62,000 nucleotides of DNA from Cryptomeria japonica (GCF_030272615.1 NC_081415.1:108768406-108830405), one strand, 5' to 3'; counted from the first letter of the stretch, positions 12,065 to 22,063 are shown. Notes: generated from the letters alone by a model not told the origin. Numbers and translations: made by a program.

Positions 12065-12345
12065 CATTCACTGTTCATCACAAAATGCTACTTGCTATCT
12101 AAATGCATATGGTTATCTACCCTAGTGACACTCACTGTTCATCACAAAGTGTTGCTATCTATCCTAGTAGTGCTCTCTGTTCATCACAAAGTACTACATG
12201 TGTGACATTCCTTGTTCATCACAAAGTGTTACTCACATCTTACACTCCCTGTTCATCACAAAGTGTAGCTCATACTTTGGGTACTCCCTGTTCATCACAA
12301 AGTACTCTATCTTGGTGCTCCCTGTTCATCACAAAGTGCCTCGAT
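12065..12345 (+). repeat. TTCATCACAAAGTG minisatellite
   Basis: About eight to nine copies of a core reading TGTTCATCACAAAGTG are separated by 15-30 bases of variable TATC/CTCC-rich spacer. The array is shared with Tat-2 (31235-31590). It lies inside the predicted intron of the antisense gene, close to the acceptor. Confidence 0.9.
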
Positions 12346-12474
12346 CTATCCTAGTCTTCCTAGAGGACCTGCTTGAGTGTATCCTCTCAACAGCTTATCC
12401 AATCAACAGCGTATGTTCATCACAGAATTGCCGATTTGACCTAGAAGACCAAAACCTTGCATTTTCACACATAA

Positions 12475-12705
12475 ACGCATTTTAAACTCACAAACGCGCC
12501 TATAGACTGCACAAGCGCGCCTATACAACGCAAACGCACCTGTTTGACATAAACGTGCCTAAATTCAACATAGACGCGACTTTGGAACATAGACACGCCT
12601 CAACAACGTAGACGTGGTCGCATTCGACATAAACGCGGTTCCAGACGCATACGCGCCTAGAATCGACACAGACGCGCCTGGCACTGACACAAACGCGATT
12701 GCACA
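12475..12705 (+). repeat. CACAGACGCGCCT-type minisatellite
   Basis: About a dozen degenerate units of roughly 18-22 bases are built on ACATAGACGCGCCT/ACACAAACGCG. The region is rich in CpG compared with its surroundings. Tat-2 has a C-to-T-decayed counterpart at 31725-31945. The unit is the reverse complement of the GCGTCTGTG repeats at 76-236. Confidence 0.85.
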
Positions 12706-12972
12706 TTTTTGCACTTTTTTGTGCCCTATTCCTAAGCGCATTTATTGCTACCTAGCATGCATTAATGACAAAAATTGAATGCATCAAAGTACGAGGAGGT
12801 TTGGTAGTACTTACCGGCTCTCCTGCATCTGCTGGTCTCTGAAATCGGCGAACGCGATCGAATCTGTGCACGAAAGCCATCGCTGCTGACTGCTGCTGCT
12901 CTTTTCTCGCTCTGCACTGTGATCTCGTGAGGATGTAGATGACAATGAGGATGTCTTTTGCCCATGGTCTAT

Positions 12973-12979
12973 CTTATAG
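12973..12979 (-). promoter_or_regulatory. TATA box candidate for the antisense PMD gene
   Basis: The minus strand reads GGCTATAAGATAG about 93 bases upstream of the exon 1 ATG. The same sequence stands about 103 bases upstream of the matching ATG in Tat-2 (32216-32222). Spacing fits a TATA box with a short 5' UTR. Confidence 0.55.
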
Positions 12980-13177
12980 CCTACCCTAGCCTCGCCCTCA
13001 TTTCCCGAGTCAGTCTTCTTTATCCCGTGACTTTGTCACTTTATCCGGTCGATCCATTCTAGCCTTTCTTTCTTATCGAGAGATTGTCTGCAATCTTTTC
13101 AGACATTCTCATCTAATCTCTCGAGGGGGCATATTATTCCCATTCTGGGGCAACTTTGTATCAGTTCATCTTATCTT

Positions 13178-13223
13178 CTTTGAAACAACGCGACAAGCCG
13201 CATTGTCTCAAAGAGGGGCAAAA
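13178..13223 (+). promoter_or_regulatory. Hairpin and polypurine tract before the 3' LTR
   Basis: CTTTGAAACAACGCG and CGCATTGTCTCAAAG form an imperfect stem around a six-base loop. The polypurine tract AGAGGGGCAAAA follows and abuts the LTR start TGTAGACACC at 13224. The polypurine tract primes plus-strand DNA synthesis. Tat-2 (32412-32458) and Tat-3 (38338-38383, minus) have the same arrangement. Confidence 0.75.
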
Positions 13224-13998
13224 TGTAGACACCCAAAATTGTCATGTCTAATTAAATAAATATTTTATTTATTTAATTATCTAAGCCTAATTCTTCTATT
13301 AATTAAATAAATCTTTATTTATTTAATTAATTCATTTATCCTCTGCTAGCCTTATTTCTCATTTAAATAAATACATTTATTTATTTAAATTATCCTTTTC
13401 CTAAATTAAATAAATATTTTATTTATTTAATTATCCCATTTCTTCTATTAATTAAATACATCTTTATTTATTTAATTAATTCATTAGCTTTTTCTACACA
13501 TGACACATGTCATTCATCTCTTAATTCCTACACTACCTACCTCTTTCATTATTTTACTATTTCTTCTACCTACCCTCTAATCCTAGCCGACCTCTCTTTT
13601 TACACCTCTCAATCTTAACCCTCCATTTCTTATTGTGTCTTCTATTTAAGAAGATGCTTCCTTCATTATCAAACCCTAATCACTCATCCTAATGATCATT
13701 TTTGGCTACACTACGATCCTACTTGCAACCACATTCCGTTCTTTGTTGAGCTCTTGTGCATATAAAAATCTGAGAGCAAATATATCAAGCAAGATCATTG
13801 GAGATAGGAAGAATGGAGATCAAAACCCTATTGGACATGTGATGGTATAATCTTTGTGATTTTGAGTTATTTGCATTGTCTTAGGTAATCTTCATATGTT
13901 ATGGTGGATCTTTGTTGATTGTTAGGCTAGGGTTTAGTGGTTGGATTCATTTAGCCTTTCAATATTGTTATTATTGTTATCCATTTTCACCATATACA
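13224..13998 (+). repeat. 3' LTR of Tat-1
   Basis: It starts TGTAGACACCC right after the polypurine tract and ends near CACCATATACA. It aligns over its length with the Tat-2 LTR (32459-33244). Several AT-rich inverted repeats of the type TTAAATAAATA...TATTTATTTAA lie in its first 270 bases. TATTTAAG at 13645-13652 occupies the place of a TATATAAGG in Tat-2 and is the likely TATA box. Confidence 0.88.
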
Positions 13999-14600
13999 AT
14001 AAGCATTCCAATAGATGATAAATGATTTGCACATGGACAAAAGATACCAATAATGTGACACACAAAAAATCAGCATTAATAACTCAAGAAGAACATATAG
14101 AACATACAAACTAATTGCACATCCTTTATTACTTTTATGAAATTATACAATCCCAAGAACTCTCTTGTACAAAGTGCAAAACCAAAAGTCATCAAACTAG
14201 TTCTTTAAGAATTTATCCATAGTTTCCCCTTTTGAAAAGTATCTCCTTTACAAATGAATTGGCCTAGTATTTATAGGCATCCTGCAATAACTACCTTGAT
14301 AACCAACTCATAACCACTTTTGGTAACCACTTAGAATAACTTCCTAAATAGCTACTTAGGATAACCACCTAGTGCAATCACTTATGATAAATACCTAGGA
14401 GAATCACTTAAAATAACTACCTAAGTTAATCACTTGGGATAACTATCCTTTTTGGAGACAAGTTAGGATTTCCCTAACTTTTACAAACATTGGATCGAGA
14501 TTCTACCTTTAGTTAGCTCATCAAGTGATATTTTTACAAAAAAGAGAACCTAAAGCATATGACTTTGGAGAAGATGAGATTATTCATCTTGTTGAGGTAG
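13999..14600. other. Unassigned DNA with a degenerate tandem repeat
   Basis: I recognise no gene here. At about 14285-14455 a degenerate unit of roughly 20-25 bases (AATCACTTAGGATAACTACCT-like) is repeated about seven times. The minus strand has GCCTATAAATAC at about 14266-14277, a possible TATA box, so this could be part of an unidentified LTR or promoter. No LTR ends were found. Confidence 0.4.
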
Positions 14601-14679
14601 TTTGCAATCTTCACTCGCTTCATCTCTAACACCTTTGAAAGTGTTCTTGGCATTGACATTGTCTATCTTTGCTTTTACA

Positions 14680-15460
14680 TTCTTAGATGAACTTTCTCTT
14701 TCTCATGTTCTTCAGTGGATGACCATAGCATATTCCAAGACTAATTCTATTGTCTCTGTAAGCTCCAGGCAAATGAGTGTGGAATTTGGCTTTATACCCG
14801 CAAGTGCATTTCTTGAAAAATTTCAAAGCCTTTTCAACAAATTCAATTTTTTGCATATCGTACAATCATGGCATACCATGTGAGATGGCATCTCTTTGGG
14901 CATTGCTATCAAATGTTTCAAGGAAACAATAATATTTGACAACGACCCCTGCAACTTTGTCATTTGCTAAGCCGATTTCTCCATCTTTGCATTGATATCA
15001 TTCCTTCACAACAATAATGTCTTCTACGCAATAAGAAAAACTTATGTTGTTGGAATTAATTAGTCTCTATTCATGTATGATCTATAATGTACCACGAAAC
15101 ACATGTCCATACGACAACCACAAATTGCAGCTTCAAAACCACGAATCCCATTTGCAAGAAAATTTTAAAAGCTTTTTCAACATCTCCATTTTGTGCTCAG
15201 TCTGCAGTCGTCTTATTGCAAAACTTGAGATGACATCTTTTGGAGGCATTTTGTCAAGACTTTCACGTACCTTGTATAAGCTTCTACTTTGGATGCACGT
15301 CCATACTGAGTTCCAAAACTCATATTTTTGCATAGGCAGGTAGGATGCGAGCAACGGTTGTGGACTTTGGCTTTGTTCTTGCCAATTGCATTGGAATTTA
15401 AGTTTCTCAAGCCATTCACCAAATTCTTTCTATGTATATCGAGTTGATTGCCGGTTATCA
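14680..15460 (-). pseudogene. PPR-like (pentatricopeptide repeat) pseudogene, heavily decayed
   Basis: PPR proteins bind organellar RNA. Reading the minus strand across frameshifts shows segments typical of plant PPR repeats: KSTTVARILPAYAK followed by VLELSMDVH (near 15380-15290), KMPPKDVISSFAI (near 15260), then QRDAIS, EFVEKALKFF, and IKPNSTLICLELTETIELVL with AMVIH (about 14900-14710). The order fits consecutive repeats in which ...EKAL..F..M...G.KPNS.T...LP.......LE.G...H recurs. Several frameshifts and stops are present, so no protein is expected. Short length and decay leave a chance that the match is coincidental. Confidence 0.55.
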
Positions 15461-16354
15461 AAAGGTAGTTATAATAACTACTTCATCAACTTCTTTGGAA
15501 ACTGAAACAACTTGCCCATGAAGTTAATGAATTGAGCTTTTGACAACTTTTGAAAATGAGAAAGTATCTAACATATGAGTTAATAATAACTAACCCTTCA
15601 CACTTGTAATGCATCAACGTCTTTCAAAACTAAAACAATTCACTTACAAGTGAATAACCAAGTGGAGTATATCGGTGCTTTTTAAATACTTTGGAAGCTT
15701 TGTGAAATGGCTGATACAACATATTAATAGGAGCTCCTCTACAACTTATTGGTTTCTTTATAAACTTGGCCAACTTGCCGATGATGTTAATTGATGTAGC
15801 ATTTCGGTAACTTTCATAACTTATCGATGAGTTAATAAATGGAGTTCTAAAACAACTTCTTATTGGGTTATGAGTTGATAATTTTGTTCACTTTGGAAAC
15901 TAACATAACTCATTGATAGATCATTGTATGACAACTTTGAAGACTATGGCATTGATTTTTGTAACCATTCATGCTCATTCACCTCCAACTTGAGTCAGTG
16001 TAGGAAGTGTCTAACTTGACCGTTTTGACTAGTCTGCATTCTTGTCGGTCTCTTTATAAAGTGACCCAACTTATGGATAATTCCAAGAGATTAAATATAT
16101 TGACATCTTTAAAAACTTGGCCAACTTGCTGATATATAAATCGTGATAGCCGACTCTTCCATTCGGTGATTGAACTTGTGAACTTATAAAAACTTGTCAA
16201 CAAATGACGACCATCAACATTTGACTCAATAAGTCTTTTTGAATGAAACTATATGACAACCAATCTTGAATATTCTTAAGAAACATAGGAATTTGACTAG
16301 CCAAGTGATAAATTTAATTCAAAAGTTCACAATTTGACTATTTTAGAAATATGA
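15461..16354. other. AT-rich spacer, nothing recognised
   Basis: No open frame, LTR terminus or known domain is visible. Phrases like AACTTGCC and AACTAAAACAACT recur irregularly, suggesting an old diverged repeat. Confidence 0.5.
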
Positions 16355-16361
16355 CTAGCAG

Positions 16362-16394
<33 letters not shown>

Positions 16395-16417
16395 ACATAT
16401 ACATATACATATATATA

Positions 16418-16449
<32 letters not shown>

Positions 16450-16726
16450 CATATATGTGTGTGTATATATACACACACATATATGTATACACACACACAC
16501 ATATATACAAACACACATATATTCATGTATATACACATATATGTATATACACACACATATACATATATATACACACACATATACACATGTACCTATACAC
16601 ACACACATATATATATACACACACACAACATGTATATACATGTATATATGCATGTATATATATGTATATATATGTGTGTATATATACACACACATATATA
16701 TGTATGTATATATGTATGCAATATGT

Positions 16727-16759
<33 letters not shown>

Positions 16760-16774
16760 CACACACATATATGT

Positions 16775-16865
<91 letters not shown>

Positions 16866-16887
16866 CACACATGTGTGTGTGTGTGTG
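16355..16887. repeat. Compound microsatellite (TATATG)n/(CATATA)n/(CA)n
   Basis: About 530 bases of TATATG, ATACAT and CACACA units. The long Met/Tyr/Ile/His/Thr/Val open frames on both strands are artefacts of the repeat. It abuts the inner end of the old Tat-type LTR at 16888. Confidence 0.95.
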
Positions 16888-18713
16888 TGTTGGAATTAGA
16901 AACTAAAATATTGTAAAACTTCAATGATTCAACCACTAAACTTAGTTCTACAACAAAACCAACATTCACTAACGAAGAACCTAAAATCATGCAAACAACA
17001 AATTAGAAATGTTATACCTTCACATGATCATAGGGTTTGATCTCCATTGTTTCCTATCTTCATTGATCTTGTTTGATAATATGGTTACTCTCAGATTTAC
17101 ATGTGTGCACAAGAGCTCAATAGAGAATGGATTGTGATTGTGTATGCAATTTGGTAGAGTATAGCGTTAGGACCTAGAGGCAATTGAGAGGGGGGGGAGA
17201 ATCAGTTGTCAAATAATTTAAACCCAAATATACCTTAATCAAACTTGATACTTAATATTGGTAAACCAAACTTAATGCCGGTTAACAGATTAATAGTTAA
17301 TATTACTACCGGTGAAGCTTAATGCATGAAATAGAAAGAAAAACAACATCCACAACACATAACACAAAGATTTGTACGTGGAAACCTTGTAGGTTGTAAG
17401 GGGAAAAAAAATGGTGGGAAAATTTACCCATAATCAGATGATACTACTGCAAATAGTATGTGTGTACAAATAGAGTCTGCACATGCAGAAAGGCCAGCTG
17501 CCTAGATCTCATTGCTCAAACACAAGATGGGAGTCACACTGACTACAATTGGATGATTAAATCCAATGATAATGTAGTACTCAAAATAACATCTCCAATG
17601 CTAGATTCAGTACCGGTTAAGCTTTGATTATCTCCTTCAAACCTTCCTTGAATCTTCAAATGATGTCTGCGTGAGTAGCTCTACTTATATTCGCATTAAC
17701 TGAATATCACAACCTTACCATACCATATTACATTACATTACATAATCTCACAAATGAGATCTTATATTACATAATCTCACAAATGAGATCTTACATATAT
17801 ACCAAAACCTAAGACCAAATGTGTAGGTCGGCTCACTAAGAATATTATAATCAATTATAAATAAGTCAAGATGTGATGCATCATGTTGGCTCAATGTAAT
17901 TACAACAATAACCAATCAATTAATCATCTCCATAACGTGTCATGCTGATCTGGAATAGATAATGCATGCCGATCCATAACCTAGACCAATTTGCCGGTAA
18001 CAACAAATATGTCAGGCCAATTAGACCAATAATCAAATCACCAAAACCAAGTGTCCAAACCATATCTTCGACATAACCAAGTGATCTCTAGATGATAACA
18101 AGTCATCCTCAGTGTCGATGAACAATATAACCCGCCGGTGAACCAAATACTGATGATTGTGCATAAGTCACTAAACTTGTTGGTGAACATAACCAAAGAT
18201 CTCCAGAAGGATAAGTGTTGATAAGTGTTGACATCAATGACAAAACCAATGCAACATATCCATAATACCAACATATAGGTGCTTCGCTTGATTGACTGAT
18301 ATCAAAGAAGAGAGGAATAGGTCTCTTTTATAAGGAGCACCCTAAAAATGGAGGGCTAAGATTAAGAGGTGGGATAAAATATGGTTGGCTAAGATTAGAG
18401 GGTAGGTATAGGAAATAGGAAAGTATTAGAGAGGTGGTTAAAGGTAAATTGAGAGATGAATGACAAGTGTCATGGAGGGAAAAATCTAATGAATTAATTA
18501 AATCAATAAAGATTTATTTAATTAATAAAAGAAGTGGGATAGGAAAATTATAATTTAAATAAATAAAAATAGCTATTTAAATAGGGAAAGGGTAAAAGAG
18601 GATTAGTGCATTAATTAAATTAAATCTATTTAATTAATAAAAAGCTTAGGATAAAATAATTAAATAAATAAAATATTCATTTAATTAGGTTAGGACAATT
18701 GTAGGTGTCTACA
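16888..18713 (-). repeat. Old Tat-type LTR, split by a solo copia LTR
   Basis: On the minus strand it begins TGTAGACACCTACAATTGTC at 18713, continues with the TTAAATAAATA inverted repeats, and resumes after the insertion with TTGAGCTCTTGTGCAC...GATCAATGAAGATAGGAA, which aligns with the Tat-1 and Tat-2 LTRs. It ends near TTCCAACA at 16888. Without the insertion it is about 710 bases, close to the 775 of Tat-1. No clear internal region adjoins it, so it may be a solo LTR. The flanks do not give a matching target duplication. Confidence 0.75.
17165..18273 (-). mobile_element. Solo Ty1/copia-type LTR with 5-bp target site duplication
   Basis: The minus strand reads TGTTGGTATTATGGATATG at one end and GGTCCTAACG at the other, a CA end changed to CG. 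It is flanked on both sides by TATAG (17160-17164 and 18274-18278). Length is 1109 bases. It shares a GTGGAAACC motif and a G-run near its end with the copia-1 LTRs. With no internal sequence and a perfect duplication, it is best explained by recombination between the two LTRs of a copia insertion. Confidence 0.85.
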
Positions 18714-18784
18714 TCACCTTTTCTAAAAAATTTCCTGACATTTTATAACATTTTTTAATTTTATTTTGTAGGAATAATTTTTAG

Positions 18785-20404
18785 CAACAAAAATAAATTT
18801 AACGATATCAAATTTCTACAATCCATTAAGATAGTTGCATAAATGTTTTTGGATTCAATTGTGTCAATTTTTTTTGCATCAATGTTTCAGATCACACTCC
18901 ATGATCCATCATCAGGATGATACAAGAGAGTATAAGGAGAAAAAATGGATAAGTTGCAGACCAAGAAACTACTAAAAAGGCTCAGGGAAAGGAGAGAGAA
19001 GGGGATGGGCTACACGAGGAACAATTCACCTAACTAGACCTAGAAAGAGAAAAGAAATAAATAAAGAGGAAGAGAGAAAAAATAATAAAAAACTTAAGGG
19101 AAACCAATAGATAAAACAACAAAATTAAGAAAACAAAAATAAAAGAGAGACCCAAAATTAACTACATAAAGAAATGAAGAAAAAAAGATGAAAACATATA
19201 TCTATATGTATGCATATCTATTTACATATACACCCCACATATATAAATATGTATATGTGTGTGTGTATGTAAATATGCATACATATATATAAGAGAAAAT
19301 AAAGCACGTGCGCACACACACACACACATATATGATAAGTAAAAAAATACATACATGTATAAATAACATAAAAAAATAAGAAAATGTGTGTGTGTATATT
19401 TATAAAGTAAAAAATACACATATGTATATTTATAAGTATACATACATGTAGAAATAGGAAATAAGCAAGAAAATGGTATATATATGTGTATAAATATATA
19501 CATATATATTCATATAGGAAATAAGCAAGAAAATAGTGTATATATATACACCCATAAGAAGAGGACAAAAGAAGAAAAGCTATAAAACAAAAAAAAGGAG
19601 GAACCAAATAAAAGAAACCAAGACAAAACAAAGAGGAAGGAAACAAAGCTAACAAGCAGGGGAGGCGAAAGACACCCCTAGGAAAAGCCAAGGAAGACAA
19701 GAGAAGGCGACAAAGGAAACACCAAGAACCTCGACCCTAGAAGAAAGAAAGGAGGACAAAAAACAAACCAAGGACAAGAGAGTTAAGAAGGAAGTTGGTG
19801 GGTTCTTAAGATGGCTAACAAGGGAGGCCAAGAATGACTCAAACACCACCCATCATCTCGATTAAGGTTAGTGAGATGATTGGAGATTTATATGGCTTCT
19901 TTGAGCTTGTGCTTGAAGAAATTGTCTTCTCTATATAGAATTTGGGTATTCTTTAAATAGACGTGGTGTTTGGTGGATGAGGAGTGTTCGGCAAGGGATA
20001 ATTTGAACACTCTCTCATGTTTGACATCGACACCATGCTCTTTAACTCTAGTGCTAAAAGAGCGACCTGTTTCACTAATATAGGGAGTGCCACAAGAACA
20101 AACAACTTTGTAGACACCAACATCTTGAAAAATGTCCTTAGAATATTTGAGAGAGGGAATGCGATTAATTAACGTTGTGAGGGGCTTGAAAGGACAACGA
20201 AGGCCTTTTTTATGAAAGATTTTGGCAATCTTATGGGAAGTGCCTTCAATGTACAGAAGAGAGGAAATGAGGAGGCCAGAGGGAGGGACATCACCTTGTT
20301 GGAATAAAAATGAGACTTGGCAAGGTTGAAAGCTCTAGATATTTGCTTGCTAAAGTACCCATTCAATTTGAAAAATTGGTGAAGATGGGCCAACTCTTGG
20401 TCTA
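18785..20404 (-). mobile_element. PLE-A: Penelope-like element, 3' half
   Basis: On the minus strand it starts inside the RT C-terminal region at 20404, runs through the GIY-YIG endonuclease (to 19783) and continues into a long 3' UTR. The UTR has TATATG/CA microsatellites (about 19200-19540) and a conserved tail (19190-18785). The same tail occurs at 21590-21990 (minus) and 59460-59830 (plus). At 20404 it meets PLE-B head to head. Confidence 0.85.
19783..20404 (-). pseudogene. PLE-A RT tail and GIY-YIG endonuclease, broken
   Basis: The frame first shows LDQELAHLHQFFKLNGYFSK, typical of the region after the RT fingers and palm in Penelope elements, then IEGTSHKIAKIFHKKGLRC and, after frameshifts, the endonuclease GVYKVVCSCGTPYI with SFSTRVKEH (about 20130-20040). 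The GIY-YIG nuclease nicks the target DNA. The C-terminal tail LNRDDGWCLSHSWPPLLAIL ends at a TAA (19785-19783). A TAA-type stop (AI*ISNH) and shifts make it non-functional. Confidence 0.85.
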
Positions 20405-20783
20405 AGTTTTCTTCATCAAATATTCTAAGGACATTTTTTATGACGCTGGTGTCTACAAAGTTGTTTGTTCTTGTGGAAATCCCTATATTGGTGAAACGGG
20501 TTGCTCTTTTAGCACTAGAATTAAAGAGCATGGTGCCGACATCAAACATGAGAGTGTGTGCAAATCAACCCTTAACGACCACTCCTCATCCACCAAACAC
20601 CATATCTATTTAGAGCATACCCAGATTCTATATAGAGAAGACAATTTCTTCAAGCGCAAGCTCAAAGAAGCCATAGAAATCTCCAATCATACCAGTAGCC
20701 TTAATTGAGACGATGGATGGAGTTTGAGTCATTCTTGGTCTCCCTTGTTAACCATCTTAAGAAACCGCCAACTTCCTTCTTAA
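20405..20783 (+). pseudogene. PLE-B GIY-YIG endonuclease fragment
   Basis: Reads GVYKVVCSCGNPYIGETGCS, then FSTRIKEHGADIKHE and STKHHIYLEHTQILYRED, then LSHSWSPLLTIL and a TAA at 20781-20783. The GIY (as GVY) and YIG signatures and the following Arg are intact. One in-frame TGA lies in the tail (LN*DDGW). The RT is missing entirely, so this is a truncated copy. Confidence 0.87.
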
Positions 20784-21311
20784 CTCGCCTGTCCTTGGTT
20801 TGTTGTTTTTCCTCCTTTATTTCTTCTAGGGTCGAGGTTCTTGGTGTTTCCTTTGTCGCCTTCTCTTGTCTCCCTTGGCTTTTCCTAGGGGTGTCTTTCT
20901 TCTCCCCTGCTTGTTAGCTTTCTTTCCTTCCTCTTTGTTTTGTCTTGGTTTCTTTTATTTGGTTCCTCCTTTTCTCTATTTTATAGCTTTACTTTTTTTG
21001 TCCTCTTCTTATGGGTGTATATATACACACACATATGTATACATATAGATGTATGTATATACACATGTATGTACATATGTATACATATAGATGTATGTAT
21101 ATATATGTATATATATGTATATGTATATATATGTATATATATGTATATATATACATATGTATATATGTATATATATATATATATACACCATTTTCTTGCT
21201 TATTTCTTGTATGAATATATATGTATACATTTATACACACACATATATATACCATTTTCTTGCTCATTTCTTGTTTCTACATGTATGTATACCTATAAAT
21301 ATAGATATATG

Positions 21312-21345
<34 letters not shown>
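20405..21345 (+). mobile_element. PLE-B: Penelope-like element, GIY-YIG end and 3' UTR
   Basis: It begins at the head-to-head junction with PLE-A, in the middle of the coding region at the codons for KYSKDIF. It continues through the endonuclease and into a UTR with TATATG microsatellites, the phrase CCATTTTCTTGCTTATTTCTTG twice, and a (CA)n tract ending at about 21353 where PLE-C begins. Confidence 0.85.
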
Positions 21346-21356
<11 letters not shown>

Positions 21357-22063
21357 GAAGCTCTGGTGGATTTGATCGTTGACCTGAGAAGGGCCAAACT
21401 AGCATGGGTGAAAATGTGTTTGTTGCGATAGCTCCAAAGGTGATGGGTAACTCTAGCAAACAAAGGTATCAACTTAGAATCTTGACACCTTTTTAGAAAT
21501 GCCAAGTTTGCAACTTTCTTGGCTAGCTTTATCCTCAGTTGCTCTAACTACTTGGATTTGAGACACAATTCCCTCCCATGAAGAGTTTCAATTAACAATA
21601 TCAAATTTCCACAATCCATTAAGATAATTTCATAAATGTTTCTAGATTCAATTGTGTCAAATTTTTTTGTATCAATGTTTTAGATCACACTCTGTGATCC
21701 ATCATTAGGATGATACAAGAGAGCATAAGGAGAAAAATGGATAAGTTGCAAACCAAGAAACTACTAAAAAGGCTTGGGGAAAGGAGAGAGAAGGGGAGGG
21801 GCTACATGAGGAACGAGGCACCTAACTAGACCTAGAAAGAGAAAAGAAATAAATAAAGAGGAAGAGAGAAAAAATTAATTAAAAAATTAAGGGAAACCAA
21901 TAGATAAAACTACAAAATTAAGAAAACAAGAATAAAAGAGAGACCCAAAATTAACAACAGAAAGAAATCAAGAAAAAAAGATGAAAACATATATCTATAT
22001 GTATGTATATCTATTTACATATACACCCCACACATATATAAATATGTATATGTGTGTATGTAA

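Larger units (their letters stand above)
12029..12814 (-). other. Predicted intron of the antisense PMD gene (Tat-1)
   Basis: The 786-base interval has a GTAAGT donor and a GACTGCAG acceptor, and removing it joins two coding segments in phase 0. Tat-2 has the same donor and acceptor around an 854-base interval (31194-32047). Two minisatellites lie inside it in both copies. Confidence 0.7.
10026..12880 (-). pseudogene. Antisense plant-mobile-domain (PMD) gene carried by Tat-1, two exons, decayed
   Basis: On the strand opposite to gag-pol, exon 1 is 12880-12815 (22 codons, beginning MAFVHRFDRVRRFQRP), followed by GTAAGT at 12814. The intron 12814-12029 ends TTGACTGCAG. Exon 2 starts at 12028 and stays in frame (EYLPMLESRKRFPSTQRL). 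Exon 2 carries the PMD signature WHSETCTFHLPMGEMTVTLE then DVYRILRIPIDGEL, and GFLCPDRATRG, within 12022-11255. A Gln/Pro/Gly-rich linker, a coiled coil (about 10510-10360, LERERDQLRIRLRDTERERD) and a basic Pro-rich tail ending about 10026 follow. PMD proteins include the MAIN/MAIL1 family, and PMD domains are known to be linked to plant transposons. Stops near 11255, in the linker and at about 10356, plus a frameshift between 11255 and 10670, break this copy. Confidence 0.78.
1..13998 (+). mobile_element. Tat-1: Ty3/gypsy (Tat-type) LTR retrotransposon, 5' end outside window
   Basis: The element enters the window in its 5' leader; its 5' LTR lies upstream. Order on the plus strand: leader, gag, retropepsin, G-patch-like spacer, RT, gypsy RNase H, second (archaeal-type) RNase H, integrase with HHCC and DD35E, 3' non-coding region with an antisense gene, polypurine tract, 3' LTR. 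The tandem RNase H pair and the extra antisense ORF downstream of pol are known traits of the Tat lineage. The coding frame has two frameshifts (about 2735 and 3740-3850) and about ten stops, many of which are CGA or CAA/CAG in related copies here, so this copy cannot make its own proteins. Tat-2 (22109-33244) is a close relative and Tat-3 a more distant one. Confidence 0.93.

Noticed and set aside
12762-12965. Minus-strand frame starting MGKRHPHCHLHPHEI as the first exon of the antisense gene
   Set aside because: It overlaps the chosen exon in another frame, reads through the GTAAGT donor, and would not join exon 2 in phase. The downstream ATG at 12880 does, and is conserved in Tat-2.
16327-16990. 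Several long open frames on both strands rich in Tyr, Ile, Met, His and Val
   Set aside because: They are translations of a TATATG/CA microsatellite and have no codon or domain evidence. The same applies to 20940-21431, 33170-33497 and 58982-59454.
18880-18935. Possible hammerhead ribozyme in the PLE tail (minus strand CCTGATGA, a GGATCA/TGATCT stem, then GAAAC)
   Set aside because: PLEs are known to carry hammerheads, but I could not find matching stems I and III or a cleavage triplet. The other two copies have TAAAAC in place of GAAAC, and one has CTAATGA. A covariance-model search would decide.
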